Source: a virus. From it: 57,037 nucleotides of DNA. The stretch covers positions 1-57,037 of IMG/VR virus record IMGVR_UViG_3300021062_000017; one strand, written 5' to 3'. Positions 12,699 to 20,889 of the stretch are shown here, piece by piece. A program made the translations under genes and the position numbers. The notes under the pieces were generated by a model. It worked only from the letters and a program-made list of their open reading frames with translations, had not been told where the DNA came from and searched no databases. Numbering within the stretch: the stretch's first letter is position 1; every line of letters begins with the position of its first letter.

Positions 12699-13129
12699 TG
12701 AGCCTCGCCCTCGCCCCGCGTTTCGACCGCGACCTCGGCCCCTACCTCGCCCACCCCCTCGACCCCCGCACCGACGACTTCGACGAGGTCTACACCCGCG
12801 ACCGCGCCCTCGACCAGGCCACCGACGAATGCGACGCCACGCCGGCGCAGTTCGCCGACTGGCTGGCCAAGGTCACCGACGTGCCGCCGAAGCGCGCCGG
12901 CTACGAGCCGCAGAACATCCGGCACCTCGAACGCCGGTTCGCCACCGGTGACGACCTGCAGCCCTGGGAGCTGGCCGCGCTGATGATCGCCGGCCGCGCG
13001 CAGCACGTTATGCGCGCGCGTCAGCTGCTGCTGGAGCTGTACCGCGAGGCGCACGGTGAGCAGATCCTGCAGCGCGCCCGGCAGCTGGTCGAGCAGTCCG
13101 GCGGCGATCCGGAAGCGGTGGTGCTGTGA
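12698..13129 (+). CDS. Early protein of unknown function
   Basis: A 143-residue protein with an acidic N-terminal half (DDFDEVYTRDRALDQATDE) and a helical C-terminal half (ELAALMIAGRAQHVMRARQLLLELY, then EQILQRARQLVEQSGG). The start ATG overlaps the upstream stop, and its stop overlaps the next ATG. No family is recognised. Confidence 0.5.
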   Translation: MSLALAPRFDRDLGPYLAHPLDPRTDDFDEVYTRDRALDQATDECDATPAQFADWLAKVTDVPPKRAGYEPQNIRHLERRFATGDDLQPWELAALMIAGRAQHVMRARQLLLELYREAHGEQILQRARQLVEQSGGDPEAVVL

Positions 13130-13350
13130 TGGCTGGCCAGCGCACACCCACACCCGGCCGCGTCGTCGGCGCACCCAGCTGCGCGCGCTTCGCTGTCGTC
13201 GTCGACCCCGGGACGCTGATGGAGCGGGTCGACGTCTACGCCAGCACCGCGAAGAGTGCCTACGAATGGGCTGCCGATCTCCGCGACGACGGCCTGCAGG
13301 TCGACGTCATGCGCATCACGCCCAGCGGCGAACTGACCACGGAGTTCTGA
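13129..13350 (+). CDS. Small early protein
   Basis: A 73-residue protein with a beta-alpha-beta look: RFAVVVDPGTLMERVDVYA, then the helix STAKSAYEWAADLRDDG and strand VDVMRITPSGEL. This could be a small ferredoxin-like fold. It is the third gene of the coupled operon. The function is unknown. Confidence 0.5.
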   Translation: MAGQRTPTPGRVVGAPSCARFAVVVDPGTLMERVDVYASTAKSAYEWAADLRDDGLQVDVMRITPSGELTTEF

Positions 13351-13352
13351 CG

Positions 13353-13682
13353 ATGTTCGGCACCACCGAAAGCGCCGTCGCCCTGGCCGCGACGATCCAC
13401 CAGGCGACAGCGCCGCGGTTCCTGCTGTACCCGGCCATCGTCAGCATCCGCCGCCGGCTCGAGCGATGCGAGTTGGACCATCTTCGCGAGCACGTCGCCG
13501 AGCAGGCCGAGCGCATCGGGCAGCTGGAGCGCGAACTGCGCTGGGCCGAGCAGAGCGCGGAGATGTGGCAGCACACAGCCGAGGCGGCGCAGGAGTATCT
13601 CGACGACGGCGTGCGCATCGGTATCACGGTCGACGGCGCGGTCGGCATCGTGGTCGACGACGCGGTTTGGAGCCCGTCGTGA
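13353..13682 (+). CDS. Coiled-coil early protein
   Basis: A 109-residue protein. Residues about 30-80 form a continuous heptad-rich helix (RRLERCELDHLREHVAEQAERIG, then LERELRWAEQSAEMWQHTAEAAQ), typical of a coiled coil. A short C-terminal strand pair (VRIGITVDGAVGIVVDDAVW) follows. Its stop overlaps the next GTG as GTGA. Confidence 0.5.
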   Translation: MFGTTESAVALAATIHQATAPRFLLYPAIVSIRRRLERCELDHLREHVAEQAERIGQLERELRWAEQSAEMWQHTAEAAQEYLDDGVRIGITVDGAVGIVVDDAVWSPS

Positions 13683-13945
13683 GCACGTGGCCCGCTCCGC
13701 AGCCCATCGAGTCGGCCGCCGGCCGCTCCGATTTCGCGCCATTGGTCGAGCACAGCCGCTTCCCGGTCTCGGTGCTCGACGACAGCTGCGCCACCGAGGG
13801 CGCCGCGCACGAGCCGATCAGCTACGAGGACGGCATCGCCGAGATGGAGGCCGACCCGCTGGTGCTGGTCGCGACCATCGTCGGCGCGGTGCTGGGCTAC
13901 CTGCTGTCGACGCTCTTTCCCAACGGATTCCAGGCGCTGCCCTGA
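13679..13945 (+). CDS. Small membrane-anchored early protein
   Basis: An 88-residue protein from a GTG that overlaps the upstream stop. The first 60 residues are soluble and acidic. A C-terminal hydrophobic segment (PLVLVATIVGAVLGYLLSTLF) forms one predicted membrane helix, so it is tail-anchored in the inner membrane. The function is unknown; lambda-like left operons often encode membrane factors such as exclusion or cell-division inhibitors. Confidence 0.5.
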   Translation: MSTWPAPQPIESAAGRSDFAPLVEHSRFPVSVLDDSCATEGAAHEPISYEDGIAEMEADPLVLVATIVGAVLGYLLSTLFPNGFQALP

Positions 13946-13965
13946 CGTTCAACCAAGGAACCCAC

Positions 13966-14508
13966 ATGCTGAGCTTCAACGAAGAAGACCTGAAGGCCGC
14001 CGTCGTCCAGAAGGCTGCGGACGAATTCATCCAAGGCGCCGACGACCTCGACGGCTTGGTGGCCAAGGAAGTGAAGCGTCGCCTCGACGCGATCTTCGTC
14101 GAGCGCGCCGAGAAGCAGATCGCCGACGCCATCGACGAGGCGGTGCGTGACGGCTTCAACCGCGAGTACCAGCGCGTCACGGCGTGGGGCGAGCCCAGCG
14201 GACCGAAGACGTCTATCCGCGCCGAGCTCGAAAAGACCGTCGGCGCCTACTGGAGCCAGAGCGTCGACAAGCGGACCGGCGCGGCCTCCACATCCGACTA
14301 CAACTCGGTGACCCGTGCCGAGTACCTGATGACGCAGATCTGCGCCAAGGACTTCACCGAGGGCATGAAGCAGTCCGTCGCCAACGTGCCTGGCGCCCTC
14401 AAGGATGGCCTGCGAGTGCAGCTCGCCGCGCAGATGGAGTCGATGCTGTCGAACCTCTTCCACGTCAAGAGCCTGGCGGACCAGGGCAAGGTCGAGAAGC
14501 CGTGGTGA
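13966..14508 (+). CDS. Conserved-looking phage early protein
   Basis: A 180-residue soluble protein starting MLSFNEEDLKAAVVQKAADEF with AAGGA before the ATG. It is helical and charged throughout (VAKEVKRRLDAIFVERAEKQIADAIDEAVRDG). The phrase IRAELEKTVGAYWSQSVDKRTG lies in the middle. No catalytic motif is seen. It begins a set of overlapping genes leading to RecT, so a role in recombination or replication support is possible. Confidence 0.5.
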   Translation: MLSFNEEDLKAAVVQKAADEFIQGADDLDGLVAKEVKRRLDAIFVERAEKQIADAIDEAVRDGFNREYQRVTAWGEPSGPKTSIRAELEKTVGAYWSQSVDKRTGAASTSDYNSVTRAEYLMTQICAKDFTEGMKQSVANVPGALKDGLRVQLAAQMESMLSNLFHVKSLADQGKVEKPW

Positions 14509-14702
14509 ACCGCCGCAATCCCAGCCCCGCCGCGCGCCGCATCGTCATCGGCGCCCTGCACGGCATGCCGCGGATCCACGCCTCAATGGCGGACGCGTTC
14601 CCGGACGAGCGCTTTCGCGCCGTCGAGCACCACCACGCGCCGGGCCTGCTGGCCATCCTCACCCGCGCACTTCGCGCGGTACTCACGAAGGGATCGAAGT
14701 GA
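14505..14702 (+). CDS. Small basic protein
   Basis: A 65-residue protein from a GTG overlapping the previous stop. It starts MNRRNPSPAARRIVIGALHGM and is rich in Arg and His, with a C-terminal hydrophobic helix LLAILTRALRAVL. Its stop overlaps the GTG of the coiled-coil gene. The function is unknown. Confidence 0.4.
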   Translation: MNRRNPSPAARRIVIGALHGMPRIHASMADAFPDERFRAVEHHHAPGLLAILTRALRAVLTKGSK

Positions 14703-15985
14703 CCACCGAAACGAAAGAGCGGCCCACCGAGGTCGCGTCCGAAGTCGTCGACCGCGCTGAAGTCCGCGACGGGAAGGCGATCGTCCGTTACGACCGCACG
14801 GCGGCGGCGCTGGCCGAGCTGAAGGCCCGCTACGCCGGCGCGAAGTTCGACTGCACCACCACGGCAGGCGATAAGGCCGCTCGCGCCGCGCGGCAGGAGC
14901 TGGTGCAATTGCGCACATCCCTGGACCGCAAGCGCCAGGAATTCAAGGCCCCTGCCCTGGCGTTCGGCAAGGCGATCGACTCCGAGGCCAAGCGGCTGAC
15001 GGCCGAGATCGAGGCGCTGGAACTGCCGATCGACGCGCAGATCAAGGCCGACGAGGCACGCCGCGAGCGCGAGCGCCAGGCGAAGGCCGAGGCCGAGGCG
15101 GTCCGCCTTGCCGCCATCCAGGACCGCCTGGAGGGCATCCGCGAGGGCCTGCAGGACGCCATGATGGCGAAGACCGCCGCCGACGTGCAGCGTGAGATCG
15201 ACCACCGCATCCAGAACTTCGGCCAGCCGAAGCGCGAACAGTTCGAGGAGTTCTACGACCAGGCTGTCGCCTTGTGGGAGCAGACCCTGGCCGGTATGCG
15301 CCGCGTGCTCGTGCAGCGCCAGGAGCAGGAGGTCGAAGCGGCCCGCGTCGCGGCCGAGCGCGCGGAACTGGAGCGCCTGCGCGCCGAGGCCGCCGCCCGC
15401 GAGCAGGCCGAGCGCGAGCGCATCGCCGCCGAGCAGCGCGCCGAAGCCGAGAAGCTGGCCAAGGCCCGGGCTGAGATCGAGGCCCGGGAGCGCGCCGTCC
15501 GCGAGGAGCAGGCCCGACTCGATGCCCTCGCCGCCGCCGAGCGCAAGCGTCTCGACGAAGAGGCGGCCGCCCGCCGGGCCGAGGCCGACCGCCAGGCCCG
15601 CGAAGCGCGCGAGGCCGAGGAGCGCCGGCTGGCCGCGGAGCGCGCCGAGCTGCAGCGCCAGCAGGCCGAGGAAGCAGCCCGGATCGCCGCCCAGCGCGCC
15701 GAAGCGGAGCGGGCCGAGGCTGAGGCCGCCGCGGCCCGACGGCGCGAGCAGGAGGCCGCGGAGGCGGCCGAGCGTCAGGTGCGCGACGCGGCGCCGCTGC
15801 TGCTGAAGTCGATGCAGGCCATCGTCGCCACGTTCGACGCGCTGCCCGAGGCGACGCGCGACGCGCTGGACAGGCTGCTGGCGCTGGCCATCGTCAATGG
15901 CCGCATGGCCATCGCTGTCGCGACCGAGAAGGACGGCGCGCCGCTCGAAGGCGGCCCGTTCGCCGACGAAGACATCCCCTACTGA
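14699..15985 (+). CDS. Long coiled-coil protein, DUF1351-like, before RecT
   Basis: A 428-residue protein. Residues 1-140 match the pattern of DUF1351-type phage proteins (AIVRYDRTAAALAELKARYAG, then LRTSLDRKRQEFKAPALAFGK). Residues about 205-355 are an almost unbroken Ala/Glu/Arg helix of heptads. The C-terminal 70 residues form a short domain (DAAPLLLKSMQAIVATFDALP). Proteins of this kind are commonly next to RecT, where they are thought to help single-strand annealing, though the mechanism is not established. The start is a GTG overlapping the upstream stop. The repetitive codons make this stretch a likely site for indels. Confidence 0.6.
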   Translation: MTTETKERPTEVASEVVDRAEVRDGKAIVRYDRTAAALAELKARYAGAKFDCTTTAGDKAARAARQELVQLRTSLDRKRQEFKAPALAFGKAIDSEAKRLTAEIEALELPIDAQIKADEARRERERQAKAEAEAVRLAAIQDRLEGIREGLQDAMMAKTAADVQREIDHRIQNFGQPKREQFEEFYDQAVALWEQTLAGMRRVLVQRQEQEVEAARVAAERAELERLRAEAAAREQAERERIAAEQRAEAEKLAKARAEIEARERAVREEQARLDALAAAERKRLDEEAAARRAEADRQAREAREAEERRLAAERAELQRQQAEEAARIAAQRAEAERAEAEAAAARRREQEAAEAAERQVRDAAPLLLKSMQAIVATFDALPEATRDALDRLLALAIVNGRMAIAVATEKDGAPLEGGPFADEDIPY

Positions 15986-16032
15986 TTCCCCACCCACGCC
16001 GACAGAGTCCCGGCACGCAGGAGAACGACCCC

Positions 16033-16980
16033 ATGACCACCGAAACTGTTGACCGCGCCACGGGCGAGATCACGACCGCCACGGCGCACGCCGAGGCGCA
16101 GGCGCTGCCCAACGGCCAGGCTGAGCTGCAGCGCCTGCTGGAACGCCAGCCCTTCAGCGTGCGCGACATGCTGACCCACGACACGCTCGACAAGGTGATG
16201 CGGCTTGCCGAGGTGATGGCCTCCAGCCGCATCACCGTCCCGAAGCACCTGCAGGGCAACGTCGGCGACTGCGCAGCCATCATCGGCCAGGCGATGCGCT
16301 GGGGCATGGACCACAACGCGGTGGCGCAGAAGACGCACCTGGTGAACGGCGCGCTCGGCTACGAGGCGCAACTCATCATCGCGGCACTGAACAACTCGCC
16401 GCTGCTGGCGACCCGGCTGAACTTCGAGTGGTTCGGCGACTGGACCAGCGTCAACGGGAAGGAAGACCGCAGCGCCGATCGCGGCGTGCGCGTGTTCGCC
16501 ACCCTTCGCGGCGAGCGCGAACCGCGCGTGCTGGAGGTCAGCATGGCCCAGGTCGGGCCGGTGCGCAATTCGCCGAACTGGGTAGCCGACCCGCGCCAGC
16601 AGATTGCCTACCTGGCCGCGAAGCGCTGGGGCCGCCTGCACGCGCCAGACGTGATCCTCGGCGTCTACACGCCCGACGAGATCGAGGAGATGGTGCCGGC
16701 CAACGCAGCTGGCCCGCACGCGCTGCCGCGCAATGCGCCGCCTGCCACCGTGGCCAAGGCCGCCGCGGAACAGACCCGCCCGGAGCGCACGCCCGCGCAC
16801 GTCAAGATCATCGAGACGCTGGAGCACACCGCCTTCAAGGAAGGCACCGAGGGCTTCCGCGTGGCCTGGGAGGCGCTGTCGAAGGGCGACCGGGCCGCCA
16901 TCGGCATCGAAGAGCGCGACCGCATCAAGGCCATCGGCGCCGAGACGGACGAGCGAGTCGCCAAGGGTGTCGCGCCGTGA
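16033..16980 (+). CDS. recT: RecT-family single-strand annealing protein
   Basis: A 315-residue protein. The core from about residue 55 to 230 has the RecT pattern: KVMRLAEVMASSRITVPKHL, then GDCAAIIGQAMRWGMDHNAV, then KTHLVNGALGYEAQLIIAALN, and AYLAAKRWGRLHAPDVILGVYT. It binds single-stranded DNA and anneals complementary strands. It is partnered by the YqaJ exonuclease, whose GTG overlaps its stop (GTGA). The pair corresponds to lambda Bet and Exo and should drive recombination-dependent repair and concatemer formation. Confidence 0.9.
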   Translation: MTTETVDRATGEITTATAHAEAQALPNGQAELQRLLERQPFSVRDMLTHDTLDKVMRLAEVMASSRITVPKHLQGNVGDCAAIIGQAMRWGMDHNAVAQKTHLVNGALGYEAQLIIAALNNSPLLATRLNFEWFGDWTSVNGKEDRSADRGVRVFATLRGEREPRVLEVSMAQVGPVRNSPNWVADPRQQIAYLAAKRWGRLHAPDVILGVYTPDEIEEMVPANAAGPHALPRNAPPATVAKAAAEQTRPERTPAHVKIIETLEHTAFKEGTEGFRVAWEALSKGDRAAIGIEERDRIKAIGAETDERVAKGVAP

Positions 16981-17597
16981 CCATCGAGCAGCGGACCGCC
17001 GAGTGGTTCGCCGCCAGGGCCGGCCGGATCACGGCCAGCCGGTTCGGCGACGTGATCTCGCGCACGCGCACCGGCCAGCCGACGTCGGAGCGCAAGCGCT
17101 ATCTCGCCGAGCTGGTCTTCGAGCGCACGGCGCAGGCTGCCCGGCACGAGATCAGCAGCCGGTCGCTGACGTGGGGCCAGGAGGTCGAGCCGTTCCAGAA
17201 GGAGGCCTTCGAGCTGGAGACCGGCCTGGTCGTGATGCCCGGCGGCTTCCACGTGCACCCGCGGTACCCGTTCATCGCGGCGAGCCCGGACGGCCTGATC
17301 GGCGCCGATGGCGGCCTGGAAATGAAATCGCCGCACTCGGAGGCGGTGCACGTGCAGACGCTGCTCGAAGGCATGCCGCCGGAGCACATGCCCCAGGTCC
17401 AAGGCGGCATGGCCTGCACCGGCCGGAGCTACTGGTACTTCAGCAGCTACGACCCCCGCCAGGCGCCGCACCTGCGCCTCTACGTCCAGCGCATCCCCCG
17501 GGATGACGCGTACATCGCGCGCTTGATCGCCGAGCTGCAGGCCTTCGAGGCCGAGGTGGCCGATGCCGTCGCGCGCCTGGAAAGGAAAGCAGCATGA
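16977..17597 (+). CDS. YqaJ-type viral exonuclease
   Basis: A 206-residue nuclease of the lambda Exo / YqaJ class. The N-terminus has the signature RTAEWFAARAGRITASRF. The catalytic core holds FIAASPDGLIG with the metal-binding Asp, then GLEMKSPHSEAVHV with the Glu-x-Lys motif, and MPQVQGGMACTGRSYWYF with the conserved Gln. It should digest one strand of linear duplex DNA 5' to 3' to feed RecT. The length matches the family. The start overlaps the RecT stop. Confidence 0.9.
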   Translation: MTIEQRTAEWFAARAGRITASRFGDVISRTRTGQPTSERKRYLAELVFERTAQAARHEISSRSLTWGQEVEPFQKEAFELETGLVVMPGGFHVHPRYPFIAASPDGLIGADGGLEMKSPHSEAVHVQTLLEGMPPEHMPQVQGGMACTGRSYWYFSSYDPRQAPHLRLYVQRIPRDDAYIARLIAELQAFEAEVADAVARLERKAA

Positions 17598-17809
17598 CCG
17601 CCGCCCTCCGCGACGCCCTGCAGCTGCGCCGCCTCAACGTGATGCGCCAGCGCCGCGCCGAGGCACTGGCCAGGCGCCCGGCCGGCCAGGAGTGCCAGTG
17701 CGCTGCCTGCACGTTCAAGCGCGGCGTTCTCGCGGCCGTCATGGACAGCGTCCGCGCCGACGCCGACCCGGCGGACCTCGCCAACACCGCGCCCGTCCGG
17801 GCGCACTGA
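17594..17809 (+). CDS. Small Cys-containing protein after the exonuclease
   Basis: A 71-residue protein whose ATG overlaps the exonuclease stop as ATGA. It is basic (LRRLNVMRQRRAEALARRP), then has CQCAACTF, a small Cys cluster. The C-terminus is Ala/Asp-rich. The function is unknown; expression is clearly coupled with RecT and YqaJ. Confidence 0.5.
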   Translation: MTAALRDALQLRRLNVMRQRRAEALARRPAGQECQCAACTFKRGVLAAVMDSVRADADPADLANTAPVRAH

Positions 17810-17816
17810 TCAACAC

Positions 17817-17903
17817 GGGGCGGCCGCGCGCGCGGTGAAGGCGGCTCTCTACCTCCTGAGCACAACGGACGCCCATAGCCCGGATTGCTTCCGGGCCGCC
17901 CCA
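17817..17903 (+). ncRNA. Candidate structured RNA with tRNA-like ends
   Basis: The 135-base gap between two operon genes contains a fold closed by a perfect seven-pair stem, GGGGCGG (17817-17823) with CCGCCCC (17896-17902). Next to its 3' strand lies CCCGG-ATTGCTT-CCGGG, a five-pair stem with a seven-base loop, the geometry of a tRNA T-arm. The loop is not TTCGA-like, the D and anticodon arms are not convincing, and the 3' end is ACCC. It could be a leader structure for the next gene, a processing site, or chance pairing in GC-rich DNA. Confidence 0.3.
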
Positions 17904-17944
17904 CCCTCATCCACCGCGGCCCGGCCGCACCACCTGGAGATCCA

Positions 17945-18712
17945 ATGATCCGCTTCGACCTCCCGCCCGGCACCCGGGCCAAGCTCACGAAGGTCACGCC
18001 GCGCAAGGAACAGCACGGCCCTGACCTGAAGCAGGCCGTGTCGCTGCGCCTGCGCCTCGAAGGCCCGGGCGAACTGCTCGACATGCTGGCGCCAGGCCTG
18101 CGCGACGCCTCGCTGCGCGTGCCGCCGCGCGACGACACGCAGGAGATGATCGAAGGCGTGCCGCAGATCCCGACGATGCTGCGCGTGCAGGGTGTTGACC
18201 AGGTGCGCAAGCTGCCGGAGCTGAAGCTAACCGGCTACACGCTGACCATCGACCACGGCATCGACGAATCGTCGGCCCTGGAGCTCTACACCTGCCACAT
18301 CGACAAGGTGACGGCCGAGGCCAAGCAGGGCGGCGGCAGCGTCATCGAGTGGTCGGTCGGCTCGAACCGTGAGATCACGAAGGAACTGGTCGGCGAGCTG
18401 TGCGACCTTGAAGGCACCGAGATCGAGTTCAGCCAGGTCGGGCCGGTGCCGGGTGAAGTCATCGACGGCACCACCGAAGCCTTCGAGCGCGATCACCCGC
18501 TGTTCGACCAGGCTGGCGAAGGCGACGACGGCCCAGGCGATGGCGACGACACCGGCGACGGCTTCGACCAGGACGCGGACAGCGAGTCCGCGGTGGCCGA
18601 AGACGACACGCCACCGGTCACGCGTGGGCGGCGCGGGCGCAAGGCGAAGACCGCCGACGCCACGGACGAGTGGGTGAAGCGCAACCAGGCCGCGGCAGCC
18701 GGGGCGCACTGA
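17945..18712 (+). CDS. Phage early protein with acidic tail
   Basis: A 255-residue protein. Residues 1-165 are beta-rich (MIRFDLPPGTRAKLTKVTPRK, then LKLTGYTLTIDHGIDESSALELY and CHIDKVTAEAKQGGGSVIEW), ending in FSQVGPVPGEV. Residues about 195-225 are almost all Asp, Gly and Glu, followed by a basic RGRRGRKAKTAD patch. A beta-rich core with an acidic tail beside RecT and exonuclease resembles the layout of single-strand-binding proteins, but the sequence shows no clear OB-fold signature, so this is only a suggestion. Confidence 0.5.
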   Translation: MIRFDLPPGTRAKLTKVTPRKEQHGPDLKQAVSLRLRLEGPGELLDMLAPGLRDASLRVPPRDDTQEMIEGVPQIPTMLRVQGVDQVRKLPELKLTGYTLTIDHGIDESSALELYTCHIDKVTAEAKQGGGSVIEWSVGSNREITKELVGELCDLEGTEIEFSQVGPVPGEVIDGTTEAFERDHPLFDQAGEGDDGPGDGDDTGDGFDQDADSESAVAEDDTPPVTRGRRGRKAKTADATDEWVKRNQAAAAGAH

Positions 18713-18713
18713 C

Positions 18714-18944
18714 ATGGGCGCCGCACCTGCTCGCTGCATCAAGCCGCAGTGCCCGCCGGACTGCTCTGGCTGCAACCACGCCATTCCGTCCGATGACGAA
18801 GCGCTGGTGCTGATCGCCGACATGCTCGACCACTTCGCGGTGGACGGGCACGGCGGGACGTTCGAGGACGGCGAGAGCGCGATGACCGATCGGGCGCGGG
18901 CGTTCCTGTGCCGCGCAGCCGGCGCGAAAAGGGCGCAGCGATGA
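18714..18944 (+). CDS. Small Cys-rich protein
   Basis: A 76-residue protein one base after the previous stop. The N-terminus holds CIKPQCPPDCSGCNH, four Cys and a His in a compact cluster that could bind zinc or an iron-sulfur centre. The remainder is acidic (DDEALVLIADMLDHFAVD). The stop overlaps the next ATG. Role unknown. Confidence 0.5.
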   Translation: MGAAPARCIKPQCPPDCSGCNHAIPSDDEALVLIADMLDHFAVDGHGGTFEDGESAMTDRARAFLCRAAGAKRAQR

Positions 18945-19141
18945 CCGCCGCCGACCGCGCCATGTGGCGCAATGCCGCTCACTTCTGGCGGCAGCAGGAG
19001 AAGGCGCGGCGCCGCGAGGGCCGGTGGCGTGCGGCAGCGGCTGCGGCCCGTGAGGCTGAGGCGGCCGAGGCGAAGGCGGCCGAGTGCGATCGGCAGATTG
19101 CGGCCGCACTCGATGCGGCAGCCCACTCGACGGCCGACTGA
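18941..19141 (+). CDS. Small Ala/Arg-rich helical protein
   Basis: A 66-residue protein, nearly all helix (AMWRNAAHFWRQQEKARRREGRW, then an Ala/Glu-rich stretch). Its ATG overlaps the upstream stop. It may be a small coiled-coil partner; no family is recognised. Confidence 0.4.
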   Translation: MTAADRAMWRNAAHFWRQQEKARRREGRWRAAAAAAREAEAAEAKAAECDRQIAAALDAAAHSTAD

Positions 19142-19162
19142 CGCTCACATCGGGAGCAAGCA

Positions 19163-19798
19163 ATGACCACCGACAAAGCACAGCCAGCACCAGCAGTGCC
19201 GAGCCTCCGTGAAGCGCTGGAGGCGGCCGTGGAGTACATGGCGGCAAATCCACCAGCCAACGGCTACGGAATGCTCGATCGAACCACTGACCGCGAACGG
19301 CTGGAAGTGCTTGAAATGGCCCGCGCCGCCCTCTCCGCATCTCCTCCAGCAGCAGTGCCGGTAGAGCCGGTGGCGTGGCTTCGGCAGTATCCGTGCGCGA
19401 TTCTTGGACGCGACATGACGGACAGCTATTGGTCCAAGAAATCAGCCCGTGCTGATGCCGCAAAGTTCGGTGGTGATGTGTTCCCGGTCTACGCCACCCC
19501 ATCCGCACCACCAGAGGTGGATGCGCTCGATGCTGCGCGCTGGCACCCCCTCACCCCCGAGCTGCTGGCGCAGATCGAGCGCGGCGACTTCCCGCGCCGC
19601 GTCTGGCTGTACTCACCTGGCTTTGACAGCGCCCACCCGTTCACAGGCCAGTACGAATGGCGCCAAGGCCGGCATCCGCACGGCTTCAACATCGACACCG
19701 GAGGCCGCATCGGCGCATCCGACATCACCCACGTCATGCCCTTCAACCCGCCAGCGCAGCCCAGCGCCATCGCCGCATCCAAGAAGGACCAAGCATGA
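19163..19798 (+). CDS. Mosaic early phage protein
   Basis: A 211-residue protein built from short segments joined by Pro/Ala linkers: a helical N-terminus (SLREALEAAVEYMAANPPANG), then the recurrent phage phrase VEPVAWLRQYPC...FPVYATP, then ALDAARWHPLTPELLAQIERG and a C-terminal WLYSPGFDSAHPFTGQYEWRQ. Similar pieces recur in the genes at 19964 and 20886, as in lambda Ea22-like mosaic proteins. The function is unknown. Confidence 0.55.
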   Translation: MTTDKAQPAPAVPSLREALEAAVEYMAANPPANGYGMLDRTTDRERLEVLEMARAALSASPPAAVPVEPVAWLRQYPCAILGRDMTDSYWSKKSARADAAKFGGDVFPVYATPSAPPEVDALDAARWHPLTPELLAQIERGDFPRRVWLYSPGFDSAHPFTGQYEWRQGRHPHGFNIDTGGRIGASDITHVMPFNPPAQPSAIAASKKDQA

Positions 19799-19983
19799 CC
19801 GACAGCATCCCCACAGGAGTGGCAGCCGGCACGTACTGCTGCGGCGATCGACTTCTCCCCTGCAAGAGTTGCGGCGCTGACGCATGGCAGTCGCTCGGCG
19901 ATACCGATTGCGGCGACTGGGAAGAAGAGTCTTTCAAGTGCACGAACTGCGGAAAGGTGATCCATGTCGAACTCCCGGACTGA
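19795..19983 (+). CDS. Small zinc-ribbon protein
   Basis: A 62-residue protein with two Cys pairs, CKSC and CTNC, 26 residues apart, plus an extra CC near the N-terminus, the layout of a zinc ribbon. The sequence between them is acidic (DTDCGDWEEESFK). The ATG overlaps the upstream stop. Single zinc ribbons in early phage operons can bind nucleic acid or host enzymes; no target is known. Confidence 0.5.
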   Translation: MTDSIPTGVAAGTYCCGDRLLPCKSCGADAWQSLGDTDCGDWEEESFKCTNCGKVIHVELPD

Positions 19984-20686
19984 ACCCACAGGAGCGGCAG
20001 TAGAGCCGACCGACCAAGACACGCGGCCGAAGGTGCCGGCGCATATCGTCGGGGCGATCCAGTTCTACGGTGACGCCCGCGCTGATGAGGGCGACAGCGG
20101 CGCCGCGCTGCGAACCGTGCTCGGCGATCTTCGCAATTGGGCCGCCGCTCTCGCCCCTCCTGCTGCTACAGCAGTGCCGGCACCGCTGACCGACGAGCAG
20201 ATCGGCGAGATTCAGCAGCGGCTTTCGCGGACCCGGTACGGCTGCACCTACAGGTCGCTCGCCCGCGCAATCGAAGCTGCACACGGCATTGGCGCATCCC
20301 CCGCAGCATCAACCGCAGCCCAAGACCTGGGCGAGGTGCTACGCGATCCGCTCCTCGATCCAGTGCGTCCCGGCCCCGAAAGTCTCGTTGCCAGCGTCCA
20401 TGACGATGGCAAGGATGCGGCGGTTCTCGGTGGTGTCAGGATGCCAAAGGCCAGCACCGGCGGTGCCGCCGGGAACCCCGCAGGACCAGTCGGATATGCG
20501 CCAGCGGCAGAGCCGCCGACAACACCCTACCCGGCACCACCTACGCCGCCGGCCGACTGGGACACTTGGGCACTCAATGCCGCCAAGGGCGTCGCGCTGG
20601 GCGACTTGGGGCTGCCGCTCTCTCAGCGGGTTGCGCGCATCCAAGTGGCGCTGATCGATGCCATGCGGTACGCAGCCGGCAAATGA
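19964..20686 (+). CDS. Mosaic early phage protein
   Basis: A 240-residue protein of short modules: an N-terminal VPAHIVGAIQFYGDARADEG, then VPAPLTDEQIGEIQQRLSRTRYG, a phrase that recurs as VVPLTDEQRQTLFRVL in the protein at 20886, then a Pro-rich linker and a C-terminal ALPLSQRVARIQVALID-like helix. It overlaps the previous gene by 20 bases in another frame. The function is unknown. Confidence 0.5.
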   Translation: MSNSRTEPTGAAVEPTDQDTRPKVPAHIVGAIQFYGDARADEGDSGAALRTVLGDLRNWAAALAPPAATAVPAPLTDEQIGEIQQRLSRTRYGCTYRSLARAIEAAHGIGASPAASTAAQDLGEVLRDPLLDPVRPGPESLVASVHDDGKDAAVLGGVRMPKASTGGAAGNPAGPVGYAPAAEPPTTPYPAPPTPPADWDTWALNAAKGVALGDLGLPLSQRVARIQVALIDAMRYAAGK

Positions 20687-20889
20687 GAGCCAGATACACC
20701 CAGCGCCACGACGGCGAAGGCTTCACCGTCCCGAGCGGCGAGCTGTACCGCATCGCCTGCTGTGACTGCGGCCTCGTTCATGACTTCGTGTTCGTGAGCG
20801 AGGACGGCAAGCCGATTGGGGTTGCGGCAAGGCGGAACAACAGGGCGACTGCGCAACGGCGCCGGTCGAAACGGAAGGAAACAGCATGA
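20683..20889 (+). CDS. Small protein with CCxC motif
   Basis: A 68-residue protein starting MRARYTQRHDGEGFTVPSG. It has IACCDCGLVHDFVFVSEDGKPI, a possible half zinc finger with a following beta hairpin, and a strongly basic tail (RRNNRATAQRRRSKRK). The ATG overlaps the upstream stop and its stop overlaps the next ATG. A nucleic-acid-binding role is plausible. Confidence 0.5.
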   Translation: MRARYTQRHDGEGFTVPSGELYRIACCDCGLVHDFVFVSEDGKPIGVAARRNNRATAQRRRSKRKETA

